Positions 48,005 to 57,146 of a stretch of DNA of 64,000 bases are shown piece by piece. Each line of letters opens with the position of its first letter. Position 1 is the first letter of the stretch. Below the pieces are notes generated by a model. That model made no database searches and was not told where the DNA came from. It saw nothing but the letters and a program-made list of their open reading frames with translations. The position numbers were made by a program, and so were the translations under genes. The stretch lies in the NCBI GenBank assembly GCA_902780405.1, contig CACZFI010000001.1, positions 491,838 to 555,837 on the forward strand, in the 5' to 3' direction. This DNA comes from an uncultured Lachnospiraceae bacterium (GTDB lineage Bacteria > Bacillota > Clostridia > Lachnospirales > Lachnospiraceae).

Positions 48005-49663
48005 CTAGCTCGGTTTATAGGAACTCTTTAATGATACTATACGATTGAATACCAGGTGATCCGCTGTCGTGTCCTTGCTGTCCACACAGTAGAATCCCTT
48101 ACGCAGGAACTGGAAGTGATCGCCCGCCTTCGCATCGGCAAATGCAGCCTCAAGCTTACAGTCCGTAAGGACAGTCAGTGAGTTCGGATTATAGTTCAGT
48201 GTACCGTCCTCATTTAATTTGCCCTTCTCCTCGTCCACAATATTCTCATAGAGTCGAACCTCAGCATCGATGGCGCTTTCCGCGGATACCCAATGAATGG
48301 TACCCTTCACCTTGCGTCCCTCGAAACCTGAGCCGGATCTGGTCTCGGGATCATAGGTACAGTGAATCTCGGTCACCCTGCCGTCCGCATCCTTCTTATA
48401 ATCAACGCACTTGACAAAGTATGCGTTCTTAAGTCGTACCTCATTGCCGGGGAAGAGACGGAAATACTTCTTGGGCGGTTCCTCCATAAAGTCATCTCTG
48501 TCAATGTACAGAACCTTGGAGAATGCAACCTTTCTCGTACCCGCCTCAGGGTTCTCCTGGTTGTTCTCGACATCCATATACTCAACCTGATCGTCCGGAT
48601 AATTGTCGATCACCAGCTTGATGGGATCAAGCACAGCCATCCAACGGTTGGCCTTCATACGGAGATCCTCGCGGAGGCAGTACTCAAGCATCGCATAGTC
48701 GGACTCACTGTTCGCCTTGGAGATACCCGAAAGTTCCATAAACATACGGATAGACTCCGGTGTGTAGCCTCTTCTGCGAAGCGCTGCGATAGATACCAGT
48801 CTGGGATCGTCCCATCCGTCTACCACACCGTCTTCCACCAGCTTCTTGATGTAGCGCTTTCCCGTAACCACATTCTTTAGGTAGAGTTTCGCAAACTCGA
48901 TCTGTCTGGGGGGATGATCGTATTCAAGCTCGGTAACCACCCAGTCATAGAGGGGTCTGTGGTCCTCAAACTCCAGCGTACAGATGGAGTGGGTGATCCC
49001 CTCAACCGCATCCTCGATTGGATGCGCAAAGTCATACATCGGGTAGATGCACCACTGATCACCTGTATTGTGATGTGTCATCCTTGCGATACGATAGATG
49101 ACGGGATCTCTCATATTGATATTCGGGCTTACCATATCGATCTTGGCGCGAAGCACCTTGGATCCGTCGGGAAACTCCCCGTTCTTCATCGCCTCGAAGA
49201 GGGAAAGATTCTCCTCCACAGAACGGTCACGGTAGGGGCTGTTCTTGCCGGGCTCTGTCAAAGTACCGCGGTACGCTCTGATCTCCTCTGCGGAAAGATC
49301 GTCCACATAAGCCTTGCCCTTCTTGATCAGTTTCACTGCGCCCTCATACATCTGCGGAAAGTAGTTGGATGCGAACAGCACCTCATCGCCGAAGTCGGCG
49401 CCGAGCCACTTGATATCCTCGATGATGGAGTCTACAAACTCGGTCTTCTCCTTCGTGGGATTGGTGTCATCAAAGCGAAAATGAAAGGTTCCGCCGTACT
49501 CCTTCGCAAGTCCGTAATTTAAAAGGATGGACTTTGCATGACCGATGTGAAGATAACCGTTCGGTTCCGGGGGAAATCTGGTCACCACGTGGTCGTATCT
49601 TCCCTCTGCCAAATCCTTGTCAATCTCGTTTTCTATAAAATTTCTGGATACTTTTTCGTCCAT
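48005..49663 (-). CDS. glnS: Glutaminyl-tRNA synthetase
   Basis: Class I synthetase charging tRNA-Gln directly. The HIGH motif lies in [15 protein letters not shown], the domain FDDTNP follows, and the anticodon-binding domains fill the C-terminal half. Length 552 from the ATG at 49663, which has GGAGG before it; the 31 upstream codons in frame are leader. The usual MSKR segment (KMSKS loop) reads [10 protein letters not shown] here. Many Firmicutes lack GlnRS and use transamidation, so this gene was likely acquired by an ancestor. Confidence 0.95.
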   Translation of the reverse strand: MDEKVSRNFIENEIDKDLAEGRYDHVVTRFPPEPNGYLHIGHAKSILLNYGLAKEYGGTFHFRFDDTNPTKEKTEFVDSIIEDIKWLGADFGDEVLFASNYFPQMYEGAVKLIKKGKAYVDDLSAEEIRAYRGTLTEPGKNSPYRDRSVEENLSLFEAMKNGEFPDGSKVLRAKIDMVSPNINMRDPVIYRIARMTHHNTGDQWCIYPMYDFAHPIEDAVEGITHSICTLEFEDHRPLYDWVVTELEYDHPPRQIEFAKLYLKNVVTGKRYIKKLVEDGVVDGWDDPRLVSIAALRRRGYTPESIRMFMELSGISKANSESDYAMLEYCLREDLRMKANRWMAVLDPIKLVIDNYPDDQVEYMDVENNQENPEAGTRKVAFSKVLYIDRDDFMEEPPKKYFRLFPGNEVRLKNAYFVKCVDYKKDADGRVTEIHCTYDPETRSGSGFEGRKVKGTIHWVSAESAIDAEVRLYENIVDEEKGKLNEDGTLNYNPNSLTVLTDCKLEAAFADAKAGDHFQFLRKGFYCVDSKDTTADHLVFNRIVSLKSSYKPS

Positions 49664-49726
49664 AACCGGCCTCCAACTCATAATTATCGCCATTTTACAT
49701 GATTTTGTTTTATACGTCAACATGAC

Positions 49727-49757
49727 GGTGCCTGACCACGCAACGTGGACAGGCACC
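49727..49757. repeat. GGTGCC-type hairpin between the cohesin gene and glnS
   Basis: GGTGCCTGACCACG and CGTGGACAGGCACC pair with one internal A-A mismatch around a three-base loop. No T-run follows. The 15-base word GCGTGGTCAGGCACC (one strand of this hairpin) recurs at 47310-47324. Confidence 0.7.
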
Positions 49758-49766
49758 TGTCAGTTC

Positions 49767-51581
49767 TTATTCGTCATCTGAAAAAGCTGAATCCTTATCG
49801 GGATCGTACTCCTTCGGGACGTCCTTGGTTACTTCCGCAACCAGTGCATCCACATCGGGAAGTTCGATCTGATTGATACGGTCGATTTCGGACTTCGGTT
49901 GTTTCTTTTCCTTCGGTTTTTCCTTTGAATCTGATTTGGAAGGCTTCTTCGCAGTGATTTCGTGGATCTCCTCGGAATCCTCCTCCGGCTCCACCGGTTC
50001 CTTCGGCTTCTTCGGTTCCTTGGGCTCCTTCGGCTTCTTTTCCTTCTTGACCTCGTGAATATCCTCGAGATCGATCAGTTCTTCGCGGTTGATACCCTTT
50101 CTTCCCTTGGCAAGCTGTGCAACCATATCCTCTGCCTGCACAAGCTCATCCTTGACACGGCGCTTGGAGATTACGGCCATGATCATAAAGAGAAGGAAGA
50201 TTACGGCAAGTCCCGACACACCGATCAGCATCCAGAAGAGCATCTTTTTATTAAAGAAGCTTGTATCCTTCATGGGAACTTCCTTGATCACCACCTCGGG
50301 TGCGGGCGGTTCCGCAGGCGTTGCCACCTCGGGTTCCTTCGGTACATTGACCGGAATCGCATAGCGAAGGAATGCCTTTTCGTTCATATCATAATAGTAA
50401 AATCCCTCTTCGCCGGAAATGTTCATGGCGTATACGAGGTAGATCATCTTATCGTCAATGTACTGAGAGATGTAAGCCACAACCGTATTGTCGCCGATAT
50501 GTGCTTCCGTCTGGGTAAAGCCCTCGGGAACGGTAACGCCCTCGGGTACAGGAAGCACCACATAGCGATTGAACTGTGCAGAAAGTTCAAAGTAGGGATA
50601 GAACGCATCCTTCTTGGAGTCATAGACGAACCAGGACTGCTCTTCCTTGTCATTCTCCAAAAGGCAGATGGTAAGCTTTTTGTTCGGTGACTGGAAGCCT
50701 GTTACCTCCCACTCCTTGAACTTGAATTTGGTCTCGGTGAATCCCTCGGGAATCTCAAGTCCCTCGGAAATCTTTGCAAAATGATACAGCTTGCCATCGA
50801 TGGTAGCCTTGGCATCGCCGTTGTCCTCACCGGCCACGACATTTAAGGTGTAGACTTTCACCGCGCCGTTCTCTGCGGTAACGGTAATGGTGACCGTATT
50901 GTCACCCGGCTCGATCAAACCTGCGCCGGCCACGTCTGTTGTTGCCTTGCTGTTCGCGGGGCTTGCGCTTACCACCATGCTGGTGACATCCTTCTCCACC
51001 TTTACATAATAGGAAGTGGTCGCAGGATCAAAGGCCGGAGTGAGTTCACCCGGAGAGATCTGTAAGGATGCGAGATCACAGTCATCGGACTTGCCGTCGT
51101 TCGTCTGGCTACTTGTCTTTTTATTGCCGGAGGTGCTTCCGCTGCTGCCGGAAGTTGCGACATTGACCGTCACACCCGCATGGGAAATATCGATCATATT
51201 GAGGTCGATATCATAACACTCGGAGCCGCTGGTGGAAATATATGCGGAACCGTTGGCAATTGCCGTAAATGAAATGGATATGCTGCTCGATCCCGTACCT
51301 GTCATGGTCACGGTACCGCCGCCTCCGTTACTGGTTGCGCTTCCGCTTGACGAATTGTACTCAAGAATACTCGAATCATAGGACACATAAATCGTATACG
51401 CCGAGATATCCGATCCGTCCACGCTAACGGTAGCTGTAACCGAATCACCGATGCTGACATTGGATGATGAAAGACCGATGCTGACGCTGGCGCCTGCCTT
51501 CGGATACATCACGCCCATGTGGAACAGCAAGATAAATCCGAGCACAAATGCCAGACAATGCTTTAGTTGAAGTCTCTTCAT
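49767..51581 (-). CDS. Membrane-anchored cohesin-domain protein with long cytoplasmic tail
   Basis: A 604-residue protein. Signal peptide about 1-30; a cohesin-like domain about 32-143 (VSIGLSSSNVSIGDSVTATV, VSYDSSILEY); a cadherin-like beta-sandwich domain about 168-252 (SLQISPGELTPAFDPAT, TAENGAVKVYTLNV); an extracellular domain about 260-400; a membrane helix about 446-471; and a ~130-residue cytoplasmic tail rich in Lys/Pro/Glu that ends DSAFSDDE. It lies 17 bases downstream of the dockerin-bearing hydrolase gene and surely shares its transcript. Cohesins bind dockerins with calcium, so it probably holds that enzyme at the membrane. The cohesin call is from pattern, not a database search. 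Confidence 0.82.
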   Translation of the reverse strand: MKRLQLKHCLAFVLGFILLFHMGVMYPKAGASVSIGLSSSNVSIGDSVTATVSVDGSDISAYTIYVSYDSSILEYNSSSGSATSNGGGGTVTMTGTGSSSISISFTAIANGSAYISTSGSECYDIDLNMIDISHAGVTVNVATSGSSGSTSGNKKTSSQTNDGKSDDCDLASLQISPGELTPAFDPATTSYYVKVEKDVTSMVVSASPANSKATTDVAGAGLIEPGDNTVTITVTAENGAVKVYTLNVVAGEDNGDAKATIDGKLYHFAKISEGLEIPEGFTETKFKFKEWEVTGFQSPNKKLTICLLENDKEEQSWFVYDSKKDAFYPYFELSAQFNRYVVLPVPEGVTVPEGFTQTEAHIGDNTVVAYISQYIDDKMIYLVYAMNISGEEGFYYYDMNEKAFLRYAIPVNVPKEPEVATPAEPPAPEVVIKEVPMKDTSFFNKKMLFWMLIGVSGLAVIFLLFMIMAVISKRRVKDELVQAEDMVAQLAKGRKGINREELIDLEDIHEVKKEKKPKEPKEPKKPKEPVEPEEDSEEIHEITAKKPSKSDSKEKPKEKKQPKSEIDRINQIELPDVDALVAEVTKDVPKEYDPDKDSAFSDDE

Positions 51582-51598
51582 TGCTTTTCTTCCTCCTG

Positions 51599-53443
51599 TT
51601 ATTGTATCGATTCAATTCCAACGATATGACGCTGGATCTTCACAATATCCACTGTATTGACCTTGCCGTCTCCGTTGATATCCGCTGCGGAATTGGAACC
51701 GTCAAGTCCGACAATGATACGCTGTACCTTCACGATGTCGACGGTATTGATTCTTCCGTCGCCGTTAAGATCTCCCTTACCGCCCGGCGTACTGCCGCTT
51801 CCACCGTCACCGCCAATGATGTTGGTACCTGCGGATGCATTGCCTCGTACGACAGTCAGATGATAGGTACGGGTGTTGCCGCTCTGTGCGGTCACCACGA
51901 TGTTGATGATATTGGTTCCCTTGGCAAGGTTTATGGTGCCCGTACCGGCTACTCTCGCATTGCCGTTCACCGGTGCCGCGTTCACAGTGATACTTGCCGT
52001 ACTCTCCGGAAGGATCAGCGAGTAGTCCGTCGTCATGCTCACGGAGAAGGACGGCGTCAGACCGTAACCGTTCACCGAAAGGCTCTTCAGCCAGTTGTTG
52101 GGATTACCGGAATCGGCAGGCTTGGCCACTGCGGAGTTCGGCATATTGGTGTATACGGGAATCTTAAAGACCATGGTGGACTTTAAGAGGTTGTTCGCCG
52201 CATAGGCTTCATAATTGCCGAGGCACTCTCTCGAAGGTGCCTGCACATTGGTCATATACTGATGCCAGAAAAGATTTCCGGTATTGGTGACATTGAACTT
52301 CTGTGTGTAGAGCGTATCCTGTCCCACATTGATGTAGGATGCGCCGAGCCACTGGGAACCGCCGATGATGGCTTTCTCCGGTGTGTTCCAGGGTCTGCCG
52401 TAGGATGAACCGCTCTTCGCCCAGGCAAGTCCGTTCTCGATGGCACCGCCGCCCGGTGAATCGTAAGCACCGATATTGAAGAAGTTGTAATAGCCGGGAT
52501 AGGTGCTGTTTCGTCCGGTGCAGGCCGAGCTGCCGGATGATCCCATCTCCTGACGGATACGGGATGCGATATGATAAGGACTCACGCCGCTTTGCGCCGC
52601 GGCGGTCATGATGATCTGTGCATAAGTCTGGCTTGAGCCCGAAGGCTTGGCGTAAGACATAAAGCTTCCTGCGAGGATTGCCTCAACGCCCTGCTCGTTC
52701 TGTAAGCCCTGCTGATAGGAAAGACTCTCGAAGAGGAAAATGTAATCCTCGTAGAGATAGGTCCTCGGGTCAAGGTAGTAGGCCACGATGCCGTCGGATG
52801 CGGCGTACCAGTCGTAACCGTCGTAAGGACTCCATCGGTCATTCTTGTAATCGTAACCCACCGAAGTGGATCTCCAGTTGTAATGATAATTGGATCCGTA
52901 ACACTGGATCAGGTTCTTCACCTGGCCCTGCTTGTTGATCTCATTGTCCACAAGTGTGTTCCAGTTGATACCCGTCTGTACGGACTTAAATACCCAGTTG
53001 GGATACTTTGCGTGAAGTTCGCGAAGATAAGGCTTGTAGCTTTCCGGGAATCCCTGATTCGAAAGGGACGCCTCAAAGTCGCCGTCCGAAGAAGGCGTCG
53101 ATGCCGGTGCTGTTGCCGGAGCCGAATTGGTTTCTGTGATGAACTGAGAGGAAACATAGCCGGTGTAGTTGGCTCCCCTGTAAGAGAAGGAAACCTTGTA
53201 CCATGCCGAGTTGGATTTGTCGATGATGGTAAGAGCCTGTCCGCCGTTTAAGTAGATGGTGGAACCGGATGTGTCTTTCATAATGTCACCGCCGGGTGTT
53301 GCACGGCAACGCACATCGGTAACACCTGCGGAGATCTGTCCCTGGCTTTCCGCATGGACACGCTTCGCCGGAACCAGCGAAAACACCGATATGATAAGCA
53401 TCGTAATGATCAAAAGAACTGCTTGTCTTCTTTTGGATAACAT
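51599..53443 (-). CDS. Secreted GH73-type glucosaminidase with SH3, cadherin-like and dockerin domains
   Basis: A 614-residue peptidoglycan hydrolase expected to cut between N-acetylglucosamine and N-acetylmuramic acid. Signal peptide about 1-31; bacterial SH3 domain 38-102; N-acetylglucosaminidase domain about 270-400 with ASRIRQEMG (E299 likely catalytic) and YYNFFNIGAY; cadherin-like beta-sandwich 452-535; type I dockerin 556-609 with the duplicated calcium loops DLNGDGRINTVD and DINGDGKVNTVD, each followed by an IVK-QR helix. It has its own promoter and is followed by the cohesin gene. A dockerin on an autolysin-like enzyme is unusual. Confidence 0.93.
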   Translation of the reverse strand: MLSKRRQAVLLIITMLIISVFSLVPAKRVHAESQGQISAGVTDVRCRATPGGDIMKDTSGSTIYLNGGQALTIIDKSNSAWYKVSFSYRGANYTGYVSSQFITETNSAPATAPASTPSSDGDFEASLSNQGFPESYKPYLRELHAKYPNWVFKSVQTGINWNTLVDNEINKQGQVKNLIQCYGSNYHYNWRSTSVGYDYKNDRWSPYDGYDWYAASDGIVAYYLDPRTYLYEDYIFLFESLSYQQGLQNEQGVEAILAGSFMSYAKPSGSSQTYAQIIMTAAAQSGVSPYHIASRIRQEMGSSGSSACTGRNSTYPGYYNFFNIGAYDSPGGGAIENGLAWAKSGSSYGRPWNTPEKAIIGGSQWLGASYINVGQDTLYTQKFNVTNTGNLFWHQYMTNVQAPSRECLGNYEAYAANNLLKSTMVFKIPVYTNMPNSAVAKPADSGNPNNWLKSLSVNGYGLTPSFSVSMTTDYSLILPESTASITVNAAPVNGNARVAGTGTINLAKGTNIINIVVTAQSGNTRTYHLTVVRGNASAGTNIIGGDGGSGSTPGGKGDLNGDGRINTVDIVKVQRIIVGLDGSNSAADINGDGKVNTVDIVKIQRHIVGIESIQ

Positions 53444-53501
53444 GGCTACCTCTCACCTTATATATAGAAGAATCTCCTACAACCAATAGTTATACGGATA
53501 T

Positions 53502-53530
53502 ATGATACTACAATATATTGATTTGTGCAA
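53502..53530 (-). promoter_or_regulatory. Promoter of the dockerin hydrolase/cohesin operon
   Basis: Minus strand: TTGCAC, 17-base spacer, TATCAT, about 60 bases before the gene. Confidence 0.6.
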
Positions 53531-53566
53531 GGGTTTTCACGTTATTTACGTTTGTCTGCAGGCCGT

Positions 53567-53662
53567 GTTGCTGGACACGCTTGCGCTAAATTCAGCTCGC
53601 AGCGGTGCTAAGCTCGTGAAATACCTCACTAAGCACCGGCGGCTTCATGTTGTCCTTGCAAC
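53567..53662. repeat. 96 bp dispersed repeat with terminal inverted repeats (copy 2)
   Basis: Aligns with 3328-3425 over its whole length. Ends are GTTGCTGGACA and TGTCCTTGCAAC (inverted). It sits between two divergent promoters, the dockerin operon's and the ABC exporter's; nothing else is in this 315-base gap. Confidence 0.75.
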
Positions 53663-53695
53663 GCAGCCCGCATCCAAACTCACTGTATCGATCTA

Positions 53696-53724
53696 TTGAA
53701 TAACACTATATATGGTAGTATAAT
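53696..53724 (+). promoter_or_regulatory. Promoter of the DUF990 ABC exporter operon
   Basis: TTGAAT at 53696-53701, 17-base spacer, TATAAT at 53719-53724. Confidence 0.75.
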
Positions 53725-53758
53725 CGTACTTATATTTTCTCAAAGGGGAGGTGCCAAA

Positions 53759-54766
53759 ATGGAACCTGTATTACAGATGAAACACATCACAAAGGAATTC
53801 AAGGTACTTAACCGGCGTGAGGGTGTGAAGGGAACTTTGAAAGATCTCTTCTCGAGAGATTACAAGATTCTCCGTGCGGTAGATGATATCTCCATGGATA
53901 TCTCCCGCGGTGAGATTGTCGGTTACCTCGGCCCGAACGGTGCAGGCAAGTCCACCACCATCAAGATGATGACGGGTGTCCTTGAACCCACCTCCGGAGA
54001 AATCCTTGTCGGCGGCAACGTACCCTACAAGCACCGCACGAAGAACGCGCAGGAAATCGGCGTAGTCTTCGGTCAGAGAAGCCAGCTCTGGTGGTCTCTT
54101 CCACTGATCGAGTCCTTTAAGATTTTGAAGGACATTTACCAGATCGAGACCAAGGACTACAACGACATGCTTGAGCTCTACGCATCTTTGGTGAACATGG
54201 ACGAGATCATCAAAAAGCCGGTCCGTCAGATGTCCCTCGGTCAGCGTACCTTAAGCGACATTCTCGCGGCCTTCCTGCACAATCCGAAGATGGTCTTCCT
54301 TGACGAACCCACCATCGGACTTGATGTATCCATGAAGGCACGCATCCGTACACTGATCCATGCGCTGAACAAAGAAAAGCAAACCACCGTGATCCTTACC
54401 ACCCATGATATGGGCGATGTGGATGCTCTGTGTCGCCGCATCGTGATCATCGACCACGGCAAAATGCTGTACGACAATGACATCGAACACTTAAAGCAGT
54501 TCTTTGGTGCATACCGTACCCTGAAGCTTCGTCCTTTCGGCGACAGAAGCGATGCAGAAGAAAAGATCAAAGCAACGGTTACGGACGCTTCCGTATCCTC
54601 CGACGATGACTGGATCTCCGTCCTGGTAGACGAGAGCAAGACCGGTGTTATGAAGGTCCTTGGCCAGATTCAGGAAATCGTAAAGATCAAAGATATGCAA
54701 CTTGAAGAAATCTCAACCGAAGAAGTGATCAAGAAGATATATGAAGGCGGTCCGATTACGCAGTAA
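53759..54766 (+). CDS. ABC-2 type exporter ATPase
   Basis: A 335-residue ATP-binding protein driving the two membrane proteins that follow. Walker A GPNGAGKST, signature MSLGQRTLSD (where LSGGQ is usual), Walker B MVFLDEPTIGLD, and TTHDMGD. The N-terminal insert KGTLKDLFSRDYKILRAVDD and the MSLGQ signature mark the DUF990-linked ABC group. The ATG at 53759, with GGGGAGGTG upstream, is preferred over one 21 codons earlier. Substrate unknown. Confidence 0.93.
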   Translation: MEPVLQMKHITKEFKVLNRREGVKGTLKDLFSRDYKILRAVDDISMDISRGEIVGYLGPNGAGKSTTIKMMTGVLEPTSGEILVGGNVPYKHRTKNAQEIGVVFGQRSQLWWSLPLIESFKILKDIYQIETKDYNDMLELYASLVNMDEIIKKPVRQMSLGQRTLSDILAAFLHNPKMVFLDEPTIGLDVSMKARIRTLIHALNKEKQTTVILTTHDMGDVDALCRRIVIIDHGKMLYDNDIEHLKQFFGAYRTLKLRPFGDRSDAEEKIKATVTDASVSSDDDWISVLVDESKTGVMKVLGQIQEIVKIKDMQLEEISTEEVIKKIYEGGPITQ

Positions 54767-54798
54767 TCGTGCCATTACCCGGTGAAAAGGAGCTGCAC

Positions 54799-55602
54799 AT
54801 GAATCTTAAGAAATATGTTGCGCTTACCAAAGCAGGAATCATGGAGAATCTGACCTATCGTCTCTCCACCTTCATCATGATCGTGGGCAACATGCTCTAC
54901 CTCCTCGTAGCCTACTTCCTGTGGAAAGCCATCTACGCTTCCTCGGGCACAGACTATGTGAACGGCATGAGCTTCTACGATACATTGATCTACCTGACTT
55001 TGGCTACGGCGCTCTTCACATTTATGGAAATGTATATCGTCTGGGAAATCGGCCGAAACATCCAAAGCGGTCAGATTGTCCGTGACTTACTTATCCCCAT
55101 GGACTACCGCCGCTATCTCTTCTGGAGCTACTCCGGCAGTCTGGTAACACACTTTGTCTTCACCTTTATCCCGACGTTCATCGTCATTTGTATTGTGACA
55201 CACGGCGCGATTCCATTCGGATGGAACCTGCCGCTTTTCATGCTCTCCGTCGTGATGGCCGTGAGCATCAACAACAGCATCGATTTCTTTGTGGGCGGCA
55301 TCTGCCTGTACACGGAATCGATCTGGGGCATCAACATCATGAAGCAGGTATTGGTAGCACTTTTCTCCGGAGCCACGATTCCGATCGCATTCTTCCCGGA
55401 GCCGCTTAAAACCATTACGCTTCACCTGCCCTTCCAGGCCATATACAATACGCCCTTAAATATCCTGCTCGGAAAAAGCGGTGATATGGCGGAGACATTT
55501 ACTGGGCTTGGTTTTCAGCTTCTGTGGTGCGTCGTGATGACGCTTATTTCCCGCGGTTTTTGGAACTTCTCCATCCGCCGGGTAACAGTGAACGGAGGTT
55601 GA
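54799..55602 (+). CDS. ABC-2 family permease (DUF990 type), first of pair
   Basis: A 267-residue membrane protein with six predicted helices and an amphipathic start (KKYVALTKAGIMENLTYRL), typical of the DUF990/ABC-2 permeases. AAGGAG precedes the ATG at 54799; the upstream in-frame ATG next to the ATPase stop is less likely. It lies between the ATPase and the second permease and would form a heterodimeric pore with the latter. Confidence 0.9.
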   Translation: MNLKKYVALTKAGIMENLTYRLSTFIMIVGNMLYLLVAYFLWKAIYASSGTDYVNGMSFYDTLIYLTLATALFTFMEMYIVWEIGRNIQSGQIVRDLLIPMDYRRYLFWSYSGSLVTHFVFTFIPTFIVICIVTHGAIPFGWNLPLFMLSVVMAVSINNSIDFFVGGICLYTESIWGINIMKQVLVALFSGATIPIAFFPEPLKTITLHLPFQAIYNTPLNILLGKSGDMAETFTGLGFQLLWCVVMTLISRGFWNFSIRRVTVNGG

Positions 55603-55606
55603 TCTT

Positions 55607-56410
55607 ATGAAAAAAAAGAATTTCAGATTCTATCTTAGATTATACGGCAAGATCCTGGCGCAGGACTTAAAGAGCAAAATGAGCTACCGCGCGGACTTTA
55701 TCATTTCCACCATCGGAATGATCGCGACCAACATCGCGGGCTTCGTGAGCTTTTGGATCCTGTTTCGCAACTTCCCCACGGTGAACGGATGGGGATATTA
55801 CGAGATGCTGTTTCTCTACGGCTTCTCTCTGGTTGCCTTGACTCCCGTGCAGTGCTTCTTTGACAACAACTGGAGCCTCAGAATGTACGTCCGGGACGGA
55901 AGCTTTATCAAGTACTGCTTCCGCCCCGTCAACCTCTTCTTTTACTTCCAGTCCGAAGTCTTTGACATCAAGGGACTGGGCCAGCTGGCCTTCGGTATCG
56001 GCACACTGGTCTACTCATGGACGAAGCTGGCCATTGCGGTGACACCGCTTGCGATCCTAAAGACCATACTCTTTCTGATCACGGCATCCCTTGTTATGGT
56101 TGCGTTGCAAAACGCGGCGGCCGCCACATGCTTCTGGATTACCAACTCCTTCTACGTGCTGGATCTGGTGCTTCGATTCAAGGATTATGCGAAATACCCG
56201 ATCACGATCTTCACACCGGTGTTCCGCTTCGTGTTCACCTTCGTGATCCCCATCGCATTTATTGCGTACTACCCGAGCCTTATCATCCTGCGTCCCGACG
56301 ACGTCGGCGTACTCACATGGATTTCACCGCTCGTCGGCGGTCTGCTCTTTTACGCAAGCTATCGCTTCTGGATGTACGGTGCGATGAAGTACAGCGGAAC
56401 CGGCTTCTGA
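55607..56410 (+). CDS. ABC-2 family permease (DUF990 type), second of pair
   Basis: A 267-residue membrane protein of the same group, with six predicted helices. It starts KKKNFRFYLRLYGKILAQDLKS, then the first helix. Four bases separate it from the first permease. Its stop meets the stop of the convergent immunity-type permease gene with no gap and no terminator visible, so antisense overlap of transcripts is likely. Confidence 0.9.
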   Translation: MKKKNFRFYLRLYGKILAQDLKSKMSYRADFIISTIGMIATNIAGFVSFWILFRNFPTVNGWGYYEMLFLYGFSLVALTPVQCFFDNNWSLRMYVRDGSFIKYCFRPVNLFFYFQSEVFDIKGLGQLAFGIGTLVYSWTKLAIAVTPLAILKTILFLITASLVMVALQNAAAATCFWITNSFYVLDLVLRFKDYAKYPITIFTPVFRFVFTFVIPIAFIAYYPSLIILRPDDVGVLTWISPLVGGLLFYASYRFWMYGAMKYSGTGF

Positions 56411-57145
56411 TCAATGAAGATCCGACCGCTTATAAACAAGATAGCCTATCACAAGATAGATTCCTGCCACGGCACTTGCAACCACTCCGGTTGTGAGTGC
56501 CGTTTTTGTGTAGATTGGGAAACGGTTGAATAAGTCAATTGCCTCATAAAATGCGCTGGCATGGTCCGTAATGTCCCGAAGTGCCACTTCACAAACCGTA
56601 AGAAATGACAACATCAAAAATCCGATTGCGTAGATGATGTACGGATTTCTGAATATGAATGTCATCAGCACAAGGAAGGCCGAGTATCGAAGGTACGGGA
56701 AGGTGAGTAAGCAGGTCTGTGCAAGCATCTGTTTAAAACTGACGAATGTCCCCCAATCAAACGCGGTCTTTGCGAAAACCACCGTCACAATTCCGGCGAG
56801 TAACATCAATAATGTATTGGCGAAGACAGAAAACAGCGCGCGCGACAGGAAGGACACAAGTCGCCCCTTTCCGGAAAGCAGCTCGTAGTAGGCACATTTG
56901 TCCTTAAAATCCTCGCCGCAGAGCGTTCCGATAAAGACTCCCGCAAACATAAACGGCATCGTGAAGATCAGTCCGCAATCACCGGCAAGAACGCCTCCCG
57001 ATCCCAGAACCTTTAAATATTTCTCATCCATATATCCCATGTTCGTACAAACAAACAGCATCTGTGCAAATAGCAGAAGGATATAGATTCGGATCAGCAT
57101 TTTGTTTCTGATATTCTGATATAGAAGTGCTTTTACGATACTCAT
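56411..57145 (-). CDS. ABC-2 permease, lantibiotic-immunity type, second
   Basis: A 244-residue protein with about six membrane helices, resembling the LanE/LanG or BcrB-type permeases. It starts one base after the first permease's stop. It is last in the leftward ATPase-permease-permease operon. A role in resistance to membrane-active peptides is inferred from the two-component system next door. Confidence 0.82.
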   Translation of the reverse strand: MSIVKALLYQNIRNKMLIRIYILLLFAQMLFVCTNMGYMDEKYLKVLGSGGVLAGDCGLIFTMPFMFAGVFIGTLCGEDFKDKCAYYELLSGKGRLVSFLSRALFSVFANTLLMLLAGIVTVVFAKTAFDWGTFVSFKQMLAQTCLLTFPYLRYSAFLVLMTFIFRNPYIIYAIGFLMLSFLTVCEVALRDITDHASAFYEAIDLFNRFPIYTKTALTTGVVASAVAGIYLVIGYLVYKRSDLH

Positions 57146-57146
57146 A

